64,000 nt of DNA from Chitiniphilus purpureus (GCF_025642115.1 NZ_CP106753.1:3535501-3599500); one strand, 5' to 3'. Counted from the first letter of the stretch, positions 16,822-28,745 are shown. Notes: generated by a model from the sequence alone, not told the origin. Numbers and translations: made by a program.

Positions 16822-17588
16822 GGCGCCGCCCGCTGGAACAGCCTGAAGAAATTGGACGTGGTCGCCGCTGCGACCTCGGCCAGCGGCACCGCCTTGAGCT
16901 CGGCGATGTGCTCGGCCACGTGCCTCACCCACGCGGGCTGGTTGGTCTTGCCGCGAAACGGCACCGGCGCAAGATAGGGCGAATCGGTCTCGATCAGCAT
17001 GCGGTCCAGCGGCACGCGGCGCGCCACCTCCTTCAGTTCCTCAGCCTTCTTGAACGTGACGATGCCGGAGAACGAGATATGGAACCCCAGCGCCATTGCC
17101 GCCTGCGCCACCTCCCAGCTTTCGGTGAAGCAATGCATCACGCCGCCCACGTCGGCCGCGCCTTCCTCCTGGAGGATGCGGATGGTGTCCTCGCTGGCAG
17201 CGCGGGTGTGGACGATCAGTGGCAACCCGGTCTGCCGTGCAGCGCGGATATGCACGCGAAAGCGCTCGCGCTGCCATTCCAGATCGCCTTGCAGCCGGTA
17301 ATAGTCCAATCCCGTCTCGCCGATCGCCACCACCCGCGAGCGCTGCGCCAGCTCGACCAGGCGAGCCACCGTGGGCTCCTCCACGTCTTCGTAGTCCGGA
17401 TGCACGCCGACCGAGGCGTAAATGTTGGGGTGGGCGTCAGCCAGCGCCATCACGCTCGGCCATTCGGGCAGGTTCACCGACACGCATAACGCGTGCGTCA
17501 CCTGGTTCCGGGCCATCTCGTCCAACAGGCCATCGATATCCTGGGCGAGTTCGGGGAAATTGATATGGCAGTGCGAGTCGACGAACAT
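16818..17588 (-). CDS. TatD-family metal-dependent DNase
   Basis: A 256-residue TIM-barrel hydrolase beginning MFVDSHCHINF, the first metal motif. Further ligands are AIGETGLDYYR, IVHTRAA, GVMHCFTES and LIETDSPYLAP. TatD proteins (the YcfH subgroup fits the tmk-holB neighbourhood) act as Mg-dependent 3'-5' exonucleases. The start is the ATG directly before VDSHCH; upstream in-frame codons are of non-protein character. Confidence 0.93.
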   Translation of the reverse strand: MFVDSHCHINFPELAQDIDGLLDEMARNQVTHALCVSVNLPEWPSVMALADAHPNIYASVGVHPDYEDVEEPTVARLVELAQRSRVVAIGETGLDYYRLQGDLEWQRERFRVHIRAARQTGLPLIVHTRAASEDTIRILQEEGAADVGGVMHCFTESWEVAQAAMALGFHISFSGIVTFKKAEELKEVARRVPLDRMLIETDSPYLAPVPFRGKTNQPAWVRHVAEHIAELKAVPLAEVAAATTSNFFRLFQRAAP

Positions 17589-17724
17589 GGTGTGAGGCTG
17601 TGAGGGGCAAGGAGTGAGGGGTGAGGGGTAAAACCGTCTGAAGTGCAAAAATGGCGATATGAAGCGGCGGCAAAGGCGCAATGCAGCCGATGTCGGTACA
17701 CCTCACACCTCATGCCTCACACAA

Positions 17725-18084
17725 TCACATCGTGTGCGTGGTACGGCTGCTCTGCAGATAACCGCCCAGCAGTGCTTCGATCTTGTTGCGCGCCTGGGCG
17801 CCGGCCTCGTTGTTGGAGAACTGCACACCGATGCCCTGCTGGTGATTGTTGTGCGCGCCCTGCGGGGTGATCCAGACCACGTGGCCGGAGACGGCGATCT
17901 TGGCCGGATCATCGAGCAGCGAGAGCAGCATGAATACTTCGTCGCTCAGGCGATAGGGCTTGGACGTGGGAATGAAGATGCCGCCGCCTTTGACGAACGG
18001 CATGTAGGAGGCGTAGAGCGCCGCCTTTTCCTTGATGTTGAGCGACAGGACGCCCGGGCGGCTGGATGGCTTGGGTGCTTCCAT
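17725..18084 (-). CDS. pilZ: type IV pilus assembly protein PilZ
   Basis: A 119-residue PilZ-domain protein with RPGVLSLNIKEKAALYASYMPFVKGGGIFIPT, then VWITPQGAHNNHQQGIGVQF. As in the founding PilZ proteins of the holB-pilZ locus, the usual RxxxR c-di-GMP-binding motif is absent; such PilZ proteins interact with PilB and FimX-like partners to control pilus extension. Located between holB and tatD in the standard order. Confidence 0.93.
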   Translation of the reverse strand: MEAPKPSSRPGVLSLNIKEKAALYASYMPFVKGGGIFIPTSKPYRLSDEVFMLLSLLDDPAKIAVSGHVVWITPQGAHNNHQQGIGVQFSNNEAGAQARNKIEALLGGYLQSSRTTHTM

Positions 18085-18125
18085 GGCGTGTTCCGATAGA
18101 GATGAGTCCGGAAAGGGCGGGCGGA

Positions 18126-19780
<1,655 letters not shown>

Positions 19781-19935
19781 TCACAGCCGCGGGCAGCGCG
19801 AGGCGTGGTTCAGGCGCGGCGGGATGCAGTCAGGCAGGGGGCCCGCAGCACGCCCGCCAGCATGGCCATCGCCAACAGGGGCAGTTGCATCCGGCTCGAC
19901 TCGGCACAGCGCCCGCGGGTCCCGTCCCCCACCCC

Positions 19936-21783
19936 TCACCCTTCCAGCCGCGCACGGATGCGTGTCGTGATCCCCGCAGCGTCCAGGCCGCAATCGGCCA
20001 GCAGTTGCTTTTGCTCACCGTGTTCCACGTAGCTGTCCGGCAGGCCCAGCTGCAGCAGCGGCGTGGTGAGGCCCGCAGCGGCCAGCGCCTCCAACACCGC
20101 ACTGCCGGCACCGCCCATGAGGGCGTTCTCTTCGATGCTGACCAGCAGCGCGTGCTCGGCGGCAAGCTGCGCCACGAGCTGGGTATCGAGCGGTTTGACG
20201 AAGCGCATGTTGACCACGGTCGCATCCAGCGTCTCGCCCGCCTGCAAAGCGGCGCCCAGCAGCGTGCCGAACGCCAGGATGGCGACCTTGGCGCCCTGGC
20301 GCTGGATCTGGCCCCGCCCCCAGGGCACACCGGTGAGGTCGGCCTGTTGTGGCACACCCGGCCCGGTGCCCCGCGGATAGCGCACCGCCGCCGGGCCCGG
20401 ATGCAGGTAGGCGCTGTACAGCATCTGCCGGCATTCGTTCTCGTCGGCCGGTGCCAGTACCGCCATGTTGGGGATGCAGCGCAGGTAGGAAAGATCGAAC
20501 GAGCCGGCATGCGTGGGACCGTCGGCGCCGACGAGGCCGGCGCGGTCGATGGCGAAGGTGACATCGAGGTTCTGCAGCGCCACGTCGTGGATCAGCTGGT
20601 CGTAGGCGCGCTGCAGGAAGGTGGAATAGATCGCGACCACCGGCTTGAGTCCCTCGCACGCAAGGCCCGCGGCAAAGGTCACCGCGTGCTGCTCGGCGAT
20701 GCCCACGTCGAAGTAGCGGTCGGGGAATTCCTGCTCGAAGCGCACCAGGCCCGAGCCTTCGCGCATTGCCGGGGTGATCGCGACGAGGCGCGTGTCGGCG
20801 CGGGCCATGTCGCACAGCCAGTCGCCGAACACCTGCGTGAAGTTGACCTTGCCGCCGCCCTTGCCGCCGGCCATGCCGTTCTCAGGCGTGAAGGGGGTGA
20901 CGGCGTGGTACTTGACCGGATCGTCGACCGCGAGCTTGTAGCCCTGGCCCTTCTTGGTGACCACATGCAGGAACTGCGGCCCCGACAGCTGCTTGATATT
21001 GGACAGCGTGGTCAGCAGCGCATCCAGGTTGTGTCCGTCGATCGGCCCGATGTAGTTGAACCCCAGCTCCTCGAACAGCGTCGCCGGCGAGAAGAAGCCC
21101 TTCACGTGCTCCTCGCCGCGCTTGGCCAGCTCGCGCAGCGGCGGCACCGCACCCAGCACCTTGCCCGAGGCGTTGCGAAAGCCGTTGTAGAACTTGCCGG
21201 ACAGCAGCTTGGCCAGGTAGTTGTTGAACGCGCCGACGTTGGGTGAGATCGACATCTCGTTGTCGTTGAGGATCACCAGCAGGTTCACGTCGCGATGGCC
21301 GGCGTTGAACAGCGCTTCCACCGCCTGCCCCGCCGTCATCGCCCCGTCGCCGATCACCGCGATGGCACGGCGGCTCTCGCCCTTGAGCTTGGCGGCCTCG
21401 GCAAAGCCGAGCGCGGCACCGATCGAGGTGCTCGAATGGCCGACGCCGAAGGTGTCGTACTCGCTTTCCTCGCGCTTGGGGAAGCCGGCAAGGCCGCCTT
21501 GCTTGCGCATGGTATGCATCAGGGCGCGCCGCCCGGTGAGCGCCTTGTGCGGATAGCTCTGGTGACCCACGTCCCACACCAGCCTGTCGCGCGGCGTGTC
21601 GAAGACGTAGTGCAACGCCACGGTCAGTTCGACGGCGCCAAGGTTGGAGGCGAAATGCCCGCCGGTCTTGCTGATCGAATCCAGCAGGAAGGCACGCAGT
21701 TCGGCGGCCAGTTGCGGCAGCGCACGCCGTTCTAGCCGGCGCAGGTCGGCCGGACAGGTGATGGAGTCGAGAAGCGACATCAT
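19936..21783 (-). CDS. dxs: 1-deoxy-D-xylulose-5-phosphate synthase
   Basis: A 615-residue TPP enzyme that condenses pyruvate and glyceraldehyde 3-phosphate, the first step of the MEP isoprenoid pathway. Motifs are [23 protein letters not shown], the TPP motif [19 protein letters not shown]...[13 protein letters not shown], and the transketolase-type [17 protein letters not shown] and [14 protein letters not shown]. Two adjacent ATGs (21783 and 21780) are possible starts. It is last in the xseB-ispA-dxs operon, 14 bases after ispA. Confidence 0.97.
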   Translation of the reverse strand: MMSLLDSITCPADLRRLERRALPQLAAELRAFLLDSISKTGGHFASNLGAVELTVALHYVFDTPRDRLVWDVGHQSYPHKALTGRRALMHTMRKQGGLAGFPKREESEYDTFGVGHSSTSIGAALGFAEAAKLKGESRRAIAVIGDGAMTAGQAVEALFNAGHRDVNLLVILNDNEMSISPNVGAFNNYLAKLLSGKFYNGFRNASGKVLGAVPPLRELAKRGEEHVKGFFSPATLFEELGFNYIGPIDGHNLDALLTTLSNIKQLSGPQFLHVVTKKGQGYKLAVDDPVKYHAVTPFTPENGMAGGKGGGKVNFTQVFGDWLCDMARADTRLVAITPAMREGSGLVRFEQEFPDRYFDVGIAEQHAVTFAAGLACEGLKPVVAIYSTFLQRAYDQLIHDVALQNLDVTFAIDRAGLVGADGPTHAGSFDLSYLRCIPNMAVLAPADENECRQMLYSAYLHPGPAAVRYPRGTGPGVPQQADLTGVPWGRGQIQRQGAKVAILAFGTLLGAALQAGETLDATVVNMRFVKPLDTQLVAQLAAEHALLVSIEENALMGGAGSAVLEALAAAGLTTPLLQLGLPDSYVEHGEQKQLLADCGLDAAGITTRIRARLEG

Positions 21784-21797
21784 GCTGTAATTCTTAT

Positions 21798-22688
21798 TCA
21801 ATGCCGGCGCGCCACGATGTAGTCGGCCAGCTCGGCCAGGCGGCGCGCACGCGCGCCCAGGGGGGCCAGGGCGGCGTGTGCCTCGGCCTGCAGTTCGGCG
21901 GCCTTGTCGCGCGCCCCCTTCAAGCCCAGCAACGCCACGTAGGTCGGTTTGTTGTTGGCGGCATCCTTGCCCGCGGTCTTGCCCAGCGTGGCCGTATCGG
22001 CCTCTTCGTCCAGGATGTCGTCGACGACCTGGAACGCAAGTCCCATGCACTTGGCGAAATGGTCCAGCCTTGCCGCGTCGTCCGCGCCGAGCGGGGTGCC
22101 GCAAAGGGCACCAAGCGCGACCGAGGCGCGGATCAGCGCACCGGTCTTGAGGATGTGCATCATTTCCAGCGCGGGCAGGTTGAGCTGGTGTCCCACGCTG
22201 TAGAGATCCACGCCCTGCCCACCGCACATGCCGCGGCTGCCGGCCGCCTGCGCCAGTTGCTGGATCATCCGGAGCTGTGTGCGCGGATCGTCCGCCAACA
22301 CATGCCGCGACAGCACCTCGAACGCCGCGGTCTGCAGGGCATCCCCCGCCAGCAGCGCAGTGGCTTCGTCGTACTGCACGTGTACCGTGGGCTTGCCGCG
22401 GCGCAGCACATCGTTGTCCATTGCCGGCATGTCGTCATGCACCAGCGAATAGGCGTGGATCAGCTCCAGCGCCACCCCCGCCAGCGCCAGCCGCTCGGGC
22501 GCAGCCCCGGTCAGCTCGCCGGCGGCGAAAGCCAGCAGCGGGCGCACCCGCTTGCCGCCGTCGAGCACCGCGTAGCGCATCGCGTCGTGCAGGCGGGCCG
22601 GCAGATGCCCGGCCGCCGGCAGCTCGGCGGCGAGCGCCGTTTCCACCTGCGCCTGCACCGTGCGCATCCAATCATTGAAGTCGCTCAT
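21798..22688 (-). CDS. ispA: farnesyl diphosphate synthase
   Basis: A 296-residue short-chain polyprenyl synthase. The first aspartate-rich motif is DDMPAMDND, the second DDILDEEAD, with GGKRVRP and LKTGALI between substrate helices. It makes farnesyl diphosphate for quinones and undecaprenol. Its ATG overlaps the xseB stop. Confidence 0.96.
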   Translation of the reverse strand: MSDFNDWMRTVQAQVETALAAELPAAGHLPARLHDAMRYAVLDGGKRVRPLLAFAAGELTGAAPERLALAGVALELIHAYSLVHDDMPAMDNDVLRRGKPTVHVQYDEATALLAGDALQTAAFEVLSRHVLADDPRTQLRMIQQLAQAAGSRGMCGGQGVDLYSVGHQLNLPALEMMHILKTGALIRASVALGALCGTPLGADDAARLDHFAKCMGLAFQVVDDILDEEADTATLGKTAGKDAANNKPTYVALLGLKGARDKAAELQAEAHAALAPLGARARRLAELADYIVARRH

Positions 22689-22915
22689 TGCGCCTCCGGC
22701 GTGAATGGCTTGAGTTCGCCCGCCTCAAGGATCCTGAGCTGCTGCTCGGCGTCGGCCAGCCGGCCCTCGCAATAGCGCAACAGTTCCTGCCCGCGGCGGT
22801 AGGCGGCAAGGGATGCGTCAAGGGGAAGCTGGCCGGATTCGAGTTCGCCGATCAGCGCTTCGAGTTCGGCGTAGCCGGCCTCGAACGACTCCGGCTGTTT
22901 GGCTGCTTTCGGCAT
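22685..22915 (-). CDS. xseB: exodeoxyribonuclease VII small subunit
   Basis: A 76-residue helical protein with FEAGYAELEALIGELESGQLPLDASLAAYRRGQELLRYCEGRLADAEQQLRIL, covering the whole XseB coiled-coil domain. It assembles on XseA to degrade single-stranded DNA. Overlaps ispA by four bases and is the first gene of that operon. Confidence 0.95.
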   Translation of the reverse strand: MPKAAKQPESFEAGYAELEALIGELESGQLPLDASLAAYRRGQELLRYCEGRLADAEQQLRILEAGELKPFTPEAQ

Positions 22916-23001
22916 GATGGACGGCGGGCGGGAAAATCAGGCGAACATAACGGAAAGCCCGGCGCGGCGTCAAACCGGGCCGGGCGACATGGCGCGCGGA
23001 C

Positions 23002-24030
23002 TCAGAAGTCGCGCAGCGCCGGGTAGAAGCTCGCGTAGTCGTTGTTCCAGCGGAAATTGATGAACGACACGGTGCACGAGATATCGAGCCCTTCGACGAA
23101 GTGCCAGCATCCCACCGGCAGGAACAGGATCTCGCCGGGGTTGAGCACGCATTCGAGTATCTGCGCATTGCGCATCGCCGGGAAGCGCTGCAGGTCGACC
23201 GCGCGCCCATCCACGTGGGTGAAGCAATGCGCGTGGTTGTATACGTTGCCGATCTCGCAGGCCGGCATGATCAGCACCCGCTTACGGCCCATCACCTGTG
23301 CCATGAAGTTGTTGGTCAGGTCGTGGTGGAACGGCGTGATGGTGCCCTGCGGCCCCAGCCAGAAGAAGCCCTGGTCACCCAGGCTGCCGTCCAGATATTC
23401 CGGGATCTGCACGATGTCGCGCCACAACGTGGAAAGCACCCGCTGGTTGTGCGAGTTGTTGTTGGCCGTCATGTAGAAGTCGTTGGTGCGCCCGCTGGTG
23501 GCGACCAGGTCGACGAAGTCGCCGAAGCGCATCATGCGCCGGTGCGCGGTCTTGTTCAGTTCGTAGTGCTCGTCGGCATTGCGGCCGAACTGCACCTCCA
23601 CCTCGCAATCGCCCCAGCCGGCGCGGAAGTAGTCGAGGTTCCACTTCTGCATCGCCGGCCAGTCTTCGAGCATGCCGGTGATGATGACCGGGCGGTTGGC
23701 GCTGTAGTAAAGCTCGAAGAACTCGTCGGCACCGAGCCGGTGCCGGCGCGGGATCTCGGGATTGCGCAGCTGGTTGAGCTGGCGCTGGCAGTCGAGCACC
23801 CAGTCGTGCTTGGCCAGCCGGTTCTTCAGGCGTTGCGCACCGGCGAGATAGGGGCTGGCCTGCGCCTGCTGCACCTCGGCGCGCGCCACCGCCTCGCCGA
23901 ATCCTGCGCCCACCAGCGTGTGGTAGAGCTGCTGCGGGTCGTTGCCCAGGATCAGGTTCTCGGCGATCCAGCGCCGCCACTCGTCAGTCATCGCCTGCGA
24001 GGCGGTTTCGCTCGCAACGGTATGGTTCAT
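23002..24030 (-). CDS. JmjC/cupin_8-type Fe(II)/2-oxoglutarate oxygenase-like protein
   Basis: A 342-residue protein. The N-terminal 100 residues are helical (NDPQQLYHTLVGAGF), resembling a small helical module often found before this fold. Residues 100-330 form a JmjC-type cupin: FELYYSANRPVIITGML, the metal pair His235-x-Asp237 in FHHD, and the third ligand His310 in LPVGCWHFVE. TPFHHDLTNNF and the RKRVLIM lysine-type 2-oxoglutarate site fit hydroxylases. It may hydroxylate a protein or small molecule; target unknown. GGAG lies before the ATG. It is divergent from the GlmS-like gene. Confidence 0.87.
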   Translation of the reverse strand: MNHTVASETASQAMTDEWRRWIAENLILGNDPQQLYHTLVGAGFGEAVARAEVQQAQASPYLAGAQRLKNRLAKHDWVLDCQRQLNQLRNPEIPRRHRLGADEFFELYYSANRPVIITGMLEDWPAMQKWNLDYFRAGWGDCEVEVQFGRNADEHYELNKTAHRRMMRFGDFVDLVATSGRTNDFYMTANNNSHNQRVLSTLWRDIVQIPEYLDGSLGDQGFFWLGPQGTITPFHHDLTNNFMAQVMGRKRVLIMPACEIGNVYNHAHCFTHVDGRAVDLQRFPAMRNAQILECVLNPGEILFLPVGCWHFVEGLDISCTVSFINFRWNNDYASFYPALRDF

Positions 24031-24351
24031 GATCTTGTCTCCATCCGGTGATACATCTTGTTGTGCGGCCGATTGTGCGCGCCGCCTGCAAGCAGGACAA
24101 GGGCCGGTGGGCTGCCGTCCGAACGCGACAGGTGGCATTCCACAGCCCGGCAGACACCCTGTCAGCACCTGGGCCCGGACGAAGCATTCCGCGCCGCCAT
24201 GGCCCGGCCCGCCGGGCTCCTGCCCGCCCCTGCAGTTGCGCCATGCCTGCCGTGCGGATACCGCGGCACCTATGCCGTATGCATCGAAGGCGGCCGTGAA
24301 ACAACGATGAACAGGTCCTACGATAAAGGCACGCATTCTGGGGACGCACGC
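24031..24351. other. divergent promoter region
   Basis: This lies between the leftward cupin gene and the rightward GlmS-like gene. An open rightward frame runs through it but has no family-like content. I found no convincing promoter hexamers. Confidence 0.4.
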
Positions 24352-26145
24352 ATGGCCAAGCTGCTGGGTATCGTTTCGACACAGAATGCGGCAGACATCG
24401 CTGCCGACGTGCTGTCCCGGCTCCCCGGCCAGGAGTACGGCGGGGCAGCCTGGCTCGCCGGCGGCGCGCACCTGGTGGACGACCAGAGCACGGCGGGCCT
24501 GGCGGCGCTGCCGATGCTGCTGGCGCCGCTGACCGGCCAGGGCCTGATGCTGCGGCTGGACTGGCAACCGGCCCCGCACAGCCTTGCCAACCTGGATGGC
24601 GGCCTGGGCGTGATGTTCCAGGGGGCGATCGCCAACACGCCCGCGCTGGTCGAACGGCTCACCATGCTGGGCCTGCCGCCGATGGACCTCAACCCCGCCC
24701 GGCTGGCAGCCGCCCTGCTGCGCTGGCATCTGGGCAGCCTGCGTCAGGATCTGCTGCGCGCGATGCACGCCACGGCTGCCGAACTGGATGGTGTGCACGC
24801 CTTCGCCGCGCTTTCGAGCGCGCATCCGGGCCAGCTGGTCTGCGCGGTGCGGCACACTGCGTTGTTCCTCGCGCAGATCGACGGCGGCGCCATGCTGTCG
24901 GACCAGCTCGCGCCGCTGCAAGGCAGCGCCGACGAGGCAGTGCAGCTGCAGCACGGCGACGTGGCACGCCTTGCCCCGGGGCGGCTCGATATCCTGGACA
25001 CCCGGAGCATGCCGGCGCGCCGCGCCAGCGTGAAGCTGGGCAGTGAGCAGCATGTGCCCGATCTGTTCCAGCATCACATGGAAAAGGAGATCCGCGAGCA
25101 ACCGATGATCCTTGCCGATTCGCTCGGCCGGCACGGTCTTGCGCCCGATCTGGCCTCGATGCTGGGCAGTGAGGCGATGCGCTGGCTGCCGTCGATCGAC
25201 GCCGTGGTGCTGATCGGCAGCGGCAGCAGCTACAACGCGGCCCAGACCGCGCGCTACTGGCTCGAATCGATGGCCGGACTGCCCACCACGGTGGAGCATG
25301 CCAGCGAATACCGCTTCCGCGAGCTGGCGATGCCGGGGAACGCACTGGTCATCGCGATTTCGCAATCCGGCGAGACCGCCGACACACTGGCCAGCCTTGC
25401 CGCCGCGCAGAAGCATGGCGCAGCCCATACGCTGGCGCTGTCCAACCGCGCGCACAGCTCGCTGATGCGCCTGGCGGAACTGGGCTACTGCACCGAGGCC
25501 GGGCAGGAGATCGGCGTCACCTCGACCAAGACCTTCACCGCCCAGCTGCTGGCCCTGTACCGCCTGGCACTGGGCTTGGCGCGCGAACGCGGCCGCCTGG
25601 GCGCGGCGGAACTGGCCAGCCTGGAGAACGATCTGGCGCAGCTGCCGCAGTCGGTGCAGCAGGTACTGGAGCTGGAACCGCAACTGGCGCAATGGACCCA
25701 CCGGCTGGCCGAGCGGCCGCTGGTGCTGTGCACCGCGCGCCATCTGCTGTATCCGATCGCAGTGGAAGGGGCGCAAAAGCTGCAGGAAGTGGCCTACCTG
25801 CACGCCGAGGGCTATCCGGGCGGCGAACTCAAGCACGGGCCGCTGGCCCTGGTGGACCGCGACCTGCCGGTATTGGCCTGCCTGCCGTGGAACCGCCACG
25901 CCGAACGGCTTCTGGTCAACCTGCGCGAAGTGCGCGCCCGCGACGGCGAGCTGTTCATCCTGTCCGATGCGGCGCTCGCACCCGGCGAGCGCTTCAACGC
26001 CATCCGCATGCCGACGGCGCTGCGCGAGCTCAATCCGATCCTGTATGCGGTGGCGCTGCAACTGCTCGCCTATCGCGCCGGCTTGCACCGCGGCACCGAG
26101 ATCGACGCCCCGCGCAACCTCGCCAAGGCCATCGTCGACGAGTAG
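24352..26145 (+). CDS. GlmS-like aminotransferase with a degenerate glutaminase domain
   Basis: A 597-residue protein organised like glucosamine-6-phosphate synthase. The N-terminal 200 residues keep the outline of the glutaminase (GIVSTQ...VLSRLPGQEYGGAAWL), but the catalytic Cys that must follow Met1 is absent: the start reads MAKLLGIV. Two SIS domains are intact, with GSGSSYNAAQTARYWLE, SQSGETADTL and TSTKTFTAQ, and the isomerase residues Glu492, His495 (GGELKHG) and Lys592 (PRNLAKAI) are present. It may use free ammonia, act as a deaminase/isomerase, or serve a regulatory role. ATG 24352 is preferred (GGGGA upstream); ATG 24307 is an alternative. It is not a replacement for normal glmS, which is not seen here. 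Confidence 0.85.
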   Translation: MAKLLGIVSTQNAADIAADVLSRLPGQEYGGAAWLAGGAHLVDDQSTAGLAALPMLLAPLTGQGLMLRLDWQPAPHSLANLDGGLGVMFQGAIANTPALVERLTMLGLPPMDLNPARLAAALLRWHLGSLRQDLLRAMHATAAELDGVHAFAALSSAHPGQLVCAVRHTALFLAQIDGGAMLSDQLAPLQGSADEAVQLQHGDVARLAPGRLDILDTRSMPARRASVKLGSEQHVPDLFQHHMEKEIREQPMILADSLGRHGLAPDLASMLGSEAMRWLPSIDAVVLIGSGSSYNAAQTARYWLESMAGLPTTVEHASEYRFRELAMPGNALVIAISQSGETADTLASLAAAQKHGAAHTLALSNRAHSSLMRLAELGYCTEAGQEIGVTSTKTFTAQLLALYRLALGLARERGRLGAAELASLENDLAQLPQSVQQVLELEPQLAQWTHRLAERPLVLCTARHLLYPIAVEGAQKLQEVAYLHAEGYPGGELKHGPLALVDRDLPVLACLPWNRHAERLLVNLREVRARDGELFILSDAALAPGERFNAIRMPTALRELNPILYAVALQLLAYRAGLHRGTEIDAPRNLAKAIVDE

Positions 26146-26259
26146 CGCCGCCCATCGCCGATCAACGAGATTGCCGACCTACAGTGCTTTCGGCGATCGT
26201 CCTACAGCCGCAGCAACAGGGGTAGCTGACAATCAAGGCTCCTTCACCGGAGGATGACA

Positions 26260-26394
26260 ATGCTGCCGCTGGATATCCCGAATTTCACCCTGATCCCTCC
26301 CACCCGTCCGGGCGACGTGCCGCGTTGCGTGATCGTCCCGCTCAGTTCAGAGGATGAAGAGCAGAATCCGGAGCCGGCACCGACGCTGCATTAA
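26260..26394 (+). CDS. small acidic-tailed protein, unknown
   Basis: A 44-residue open frame with a very strong GGAGG 6-7 bases before its ATG; another ATG at 26254 is too close to that site. It begins MLPLDIPNFTLIPP, has one cysteine (RCVIVPLSS) and ends in an acidic, Pro-rich tail (SSEDEEQNPEPAPT). No family recognised. It sits between the GlmS-like gene and a lipoprotein gene on the same strand. Confidence 0.45.
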   Translation: MLPLDIPNFTLIPPTRPGDVPRCVIVPLSSEDEEQNPEPAPTLH

Positions 26395-26427
26395 GCCATG
26401 CCCTGAGGTCCTCTGGAATACCCGCCG

Positions 26428-27801
26428 ATGCGCCTTCGCAGTAGTATCAACGTGGCCGGCCTGTCGGCTGGTGTGTTTGTCAGCCTTGCGCTGCTCGCCT
26501 GCAGCAGTGCCTTCGACGATGATGGCAATCCCGGTGGCGGTGCCCCGACCCCGGTCGTCACCCCCACCCCGACCGCGCCTGGCACGCAGCGGGTTGCAGT
26601 CACGCTGGAAGTCCCCGCCGGCCTTGGCGCCGCGCCGCTCGACACGCCCCGTACCCTGACCGTGCCCGCCGGTTTCGGCGTGCGCGTGGTGGCCCGCATC
26701 CCCGACGCCCGCTTCATGGCCGAAGCCGCCAATGGCGACCTCCTGGTCTCCCAGCCGTCCACCGGTGTGATCAAACGCGTGGTGCGCAACAACGCGGCAA
26801 GCGTGGTCAACGATTTTGCCACCGGCCTGAACGGCGGGCACGACCTGGTGTTCCATCAGATCGGCACCACCCAGTATCTCTACATCGGCGAGCGCAACCG
26901 GATCAGCCGGGCGCCCTACGTGAACGGCGACGTGATGCTGCGTCCACGCACCGCCGTGGTGGCCAATCTGCCCGATGCCTCGCTGGCCGAACTGAACGGG
27001 CAGTACGGGCATCAGCTCAAGAACATCGCCTTCGTCGGTGAGACGTTGCTGGTGTCGATCGCCTCGGCCACCAACGCCGCCCCCAGCGACATCCTGGCCA
27101 ACCCCAAGCGGGGCGCCGTCTATGCCTTCGATGCCAACGGTGGCGGCATGCGGCTGTTCGCCCAGGGCCTGCGCAATGCCGAGGGCCTGGCAGTGCATCC
27201 CGTGACCGGCGCGCTGTGGGCGGTGGTCAACCATCGCGACAACGTGCGCTACCCGTTGCAGGACGGCCGCTATCCATACAAGGGGTTGGACCAGGCATAC
27301 GTGAACGACAACCCGCCCGAGCCCTTCACCCAGGTGCGCGACGGCGGCAACTACGGCTGGCCCTACTGCAATCCGGACGCCGCCCAGACCACGGATCTAC
27401 CGCCCTACCTGCCGGATGTGGAAAACAACGAGAACCAGGCCGCGCTCGATTGCGGCACGCTGGATCGCATCAGCAAGGCCCTGCCGGCACACTCGGCCCC
27501 GCTGGGCCTGAGCTTCTGGACCGGCGAGTCGGCGCCGGCCGGGTGGCGCAACGGGGCGCTCATCGGGCTGCACGGCTGCTGGAACTGCTCAGCACCACGC
27601 GGCTACAAGGTGATCCATCTGCCGTTGAACAGCGACAACAGCTTCGGCGATGCGCAGGATCTGGTGACGGGCTTTCTGAGCGATCCGGACAATATCGCCA
27701 GCCGCTGGGGTCGGCCAGTGGATGTGATCCCCAATCGCGACGGCAACCTGTACATCTCGGACGACCACGCCGGCGCGATCTACGAGCTGTACCGCAAGTG
27801 A
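26428..27801 (+). CDS. PQQ-type sugar dehydrogenase-like lipoprotein
   Basis: A 457-residue exported protein. The lipobox LLAC places the lipidated cysteine at residue 25. A PT linker (PTPVVTPTPTAPG) follows, then a six-bladed beta-propeller of the glucose/sorbosone dehydrogenase family: GFGVRVVARIPDARFMAEAANGDLLVSQP, LNGGHDLVFH, QYGHQLKNIAF, GLRNAEGLAVHPVTGALWAVVNHRD and VRDGGNYGWPYC, ending in DGNLYISDDHAGAIYEL. These residues commonly bind PQQ and calcium. It probably oxidises sugars at the cell envelope. No PQQ synthesis genes are in the window. Confidence 0.88.
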   Translation: MRLRSSINVAGLSAGVFVSLALLACSSAFDDDGNPGGGAPTPVVTPTPTAPGTQRVAVTLEVPAGLGAAPLDTPRTLTVPAGFGVRVVARIPDARFMAEAANGDLLVSQPSTGVIKRVVRNNAASVVNDFATGLNGGHDLVFHQIGTTQYLYIGERNRISRAPYVNGDVMLRPRTAVVANLPDASLAELNGQYGHQLKNIAFVGETLLVSIASATNAAPSDILANPKRGAVYAFDANGGGMRLFAQGLRNAEGLAVHPVTGALWAVVNHRDNVRYPLQDGRYPYKGLDQAYVNDNPPEPFTQVRDGGNYGWPYCNPDAAQTTDLPPYLPDVENNENQAALDCGTLDRISKALPAHSAPLGLSFWTGESAPAGWRNGALIGLHGCWNCSAPRGYKVIHLPLNSDNSFGDAQDLVTGFLSDPDNIASRWGRPVDVIPNRDGNLYISDDHAGAIYELYRK

Positions 27802-27899
27802 CCGGGGCGGTGGGCTGAACGCCCCACCCCGCTCCCGCGTCACCCCGGCGAGCTGCCGGCATCGCTGACAGATGCCGCAACCAGCCGCCGTGGGGCCGG

Positions 27900-28745
27900 T
27901 CACACCGACGTGAACCGCATCGACAGATCCACCGCAGTCACATCCTTGGTCAGCTTGCCCACCGAGATGCGGTCCACCCCGGTCTGGGCGATGGCACGCA
28001 GCGTCGCCAGCTCCACCCCGCCGGAAGCTTCCAGCTGCGCCCGTCCTGCGGTACGCGCCACTGCCTCCCGCAGCAAGACAACATCGAAATTGTCCAGCAG
28101 GATGGACGTGGCGCCGGCGGCAAGCGCCTCGTCCAGCTCGGCCAGCGTTTCCACCTCGATCTGGATCGTGACATGCGCGGGCGCCAAGGCGCGCGCTGCA
28201 GCCAGCGTGGGCGCGATGCCGCCGCCGGCCAGGATGTGGTTCTCCTTGATCAGTACGCCGTCCCACAAGCCGATGCGCTGGTTGGCCCCGCCCCCGACCG
28301 TGACCGCGTATTTCTGCGCACGGCGCAAGCCGGGCAGGGTCTTGCGCGTGTCGTGCACCACGGCGCGGGTGCCGGCCACGGCCTGGGCATAGCGATGGGT
28401 CAGCGTGGCGGTCGCCGACAGCGTCTGCAGAAAGTTGAGTGCACTGCGCTCGGCGGTGAGCAGCGCGCGCGCCGGCCCGCTGATCTCGCACAACACCGTG
28501 TCCGGCGCCACCTGCTCACCCTCGGCCACCTGCCAGACCACCCGGCAGCGTGGATCGACCTGCCGGAACACTTCGTCGAACCAGGCCTGCCCGCACAACA
28601 CCGCCGCCTCGCGCGCGATCACGCTGGCGTGGCCGGCCTGCCGGACAGGGATCAGTTGCGCCGTCCAGTCGGCCTCGCCCACATCCTCGGCAAGCGCGGC
28701 GGCAACCTGGGCGGCGATCAGATGGGCGGGCGGCAACGTGGGCAT
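27900..28745 (-). CDS. nadC: nicotinate-nucleotide pyrophosphorylase
   Basis: A 281-residue quinolinate phosphoribosyltransferase that makes nicotinate mononucleotide. It has [17 protein letters not shown] at the start, [17 protein letters not shown], the [41 protein letters not shown] core and [26 protein letters not shown] at the C-terminus. The ATG at 28745 is preceded by GGAG; an earlier ATG at 28772 is not. Confidence 0.96.
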   Translation of the reverse strand: MPTLPPAHLIAAQVAAALAEDVGEADWTAQLIPVRQAGHASVIAREAAVLCGQAWFDEVFRQVDPRCRVVWQVAEGEQVAPDTVLCEISGPARALLTAERSALNFLQTLSATATLTHRYAQAVAGTRAVVHDTRKTLPGLRRAQKYAVTVGGGANQRIGLWDGVLIKENHILAGGGIAPTLAAARALAPAHVTIQIEVETLAELDEALAAGATSILLDNFDVVLLREAVARTAGRAQLEASGGVELATLRAIAQTGVDRISVGKLTKDVTAVDLSMRFTSV

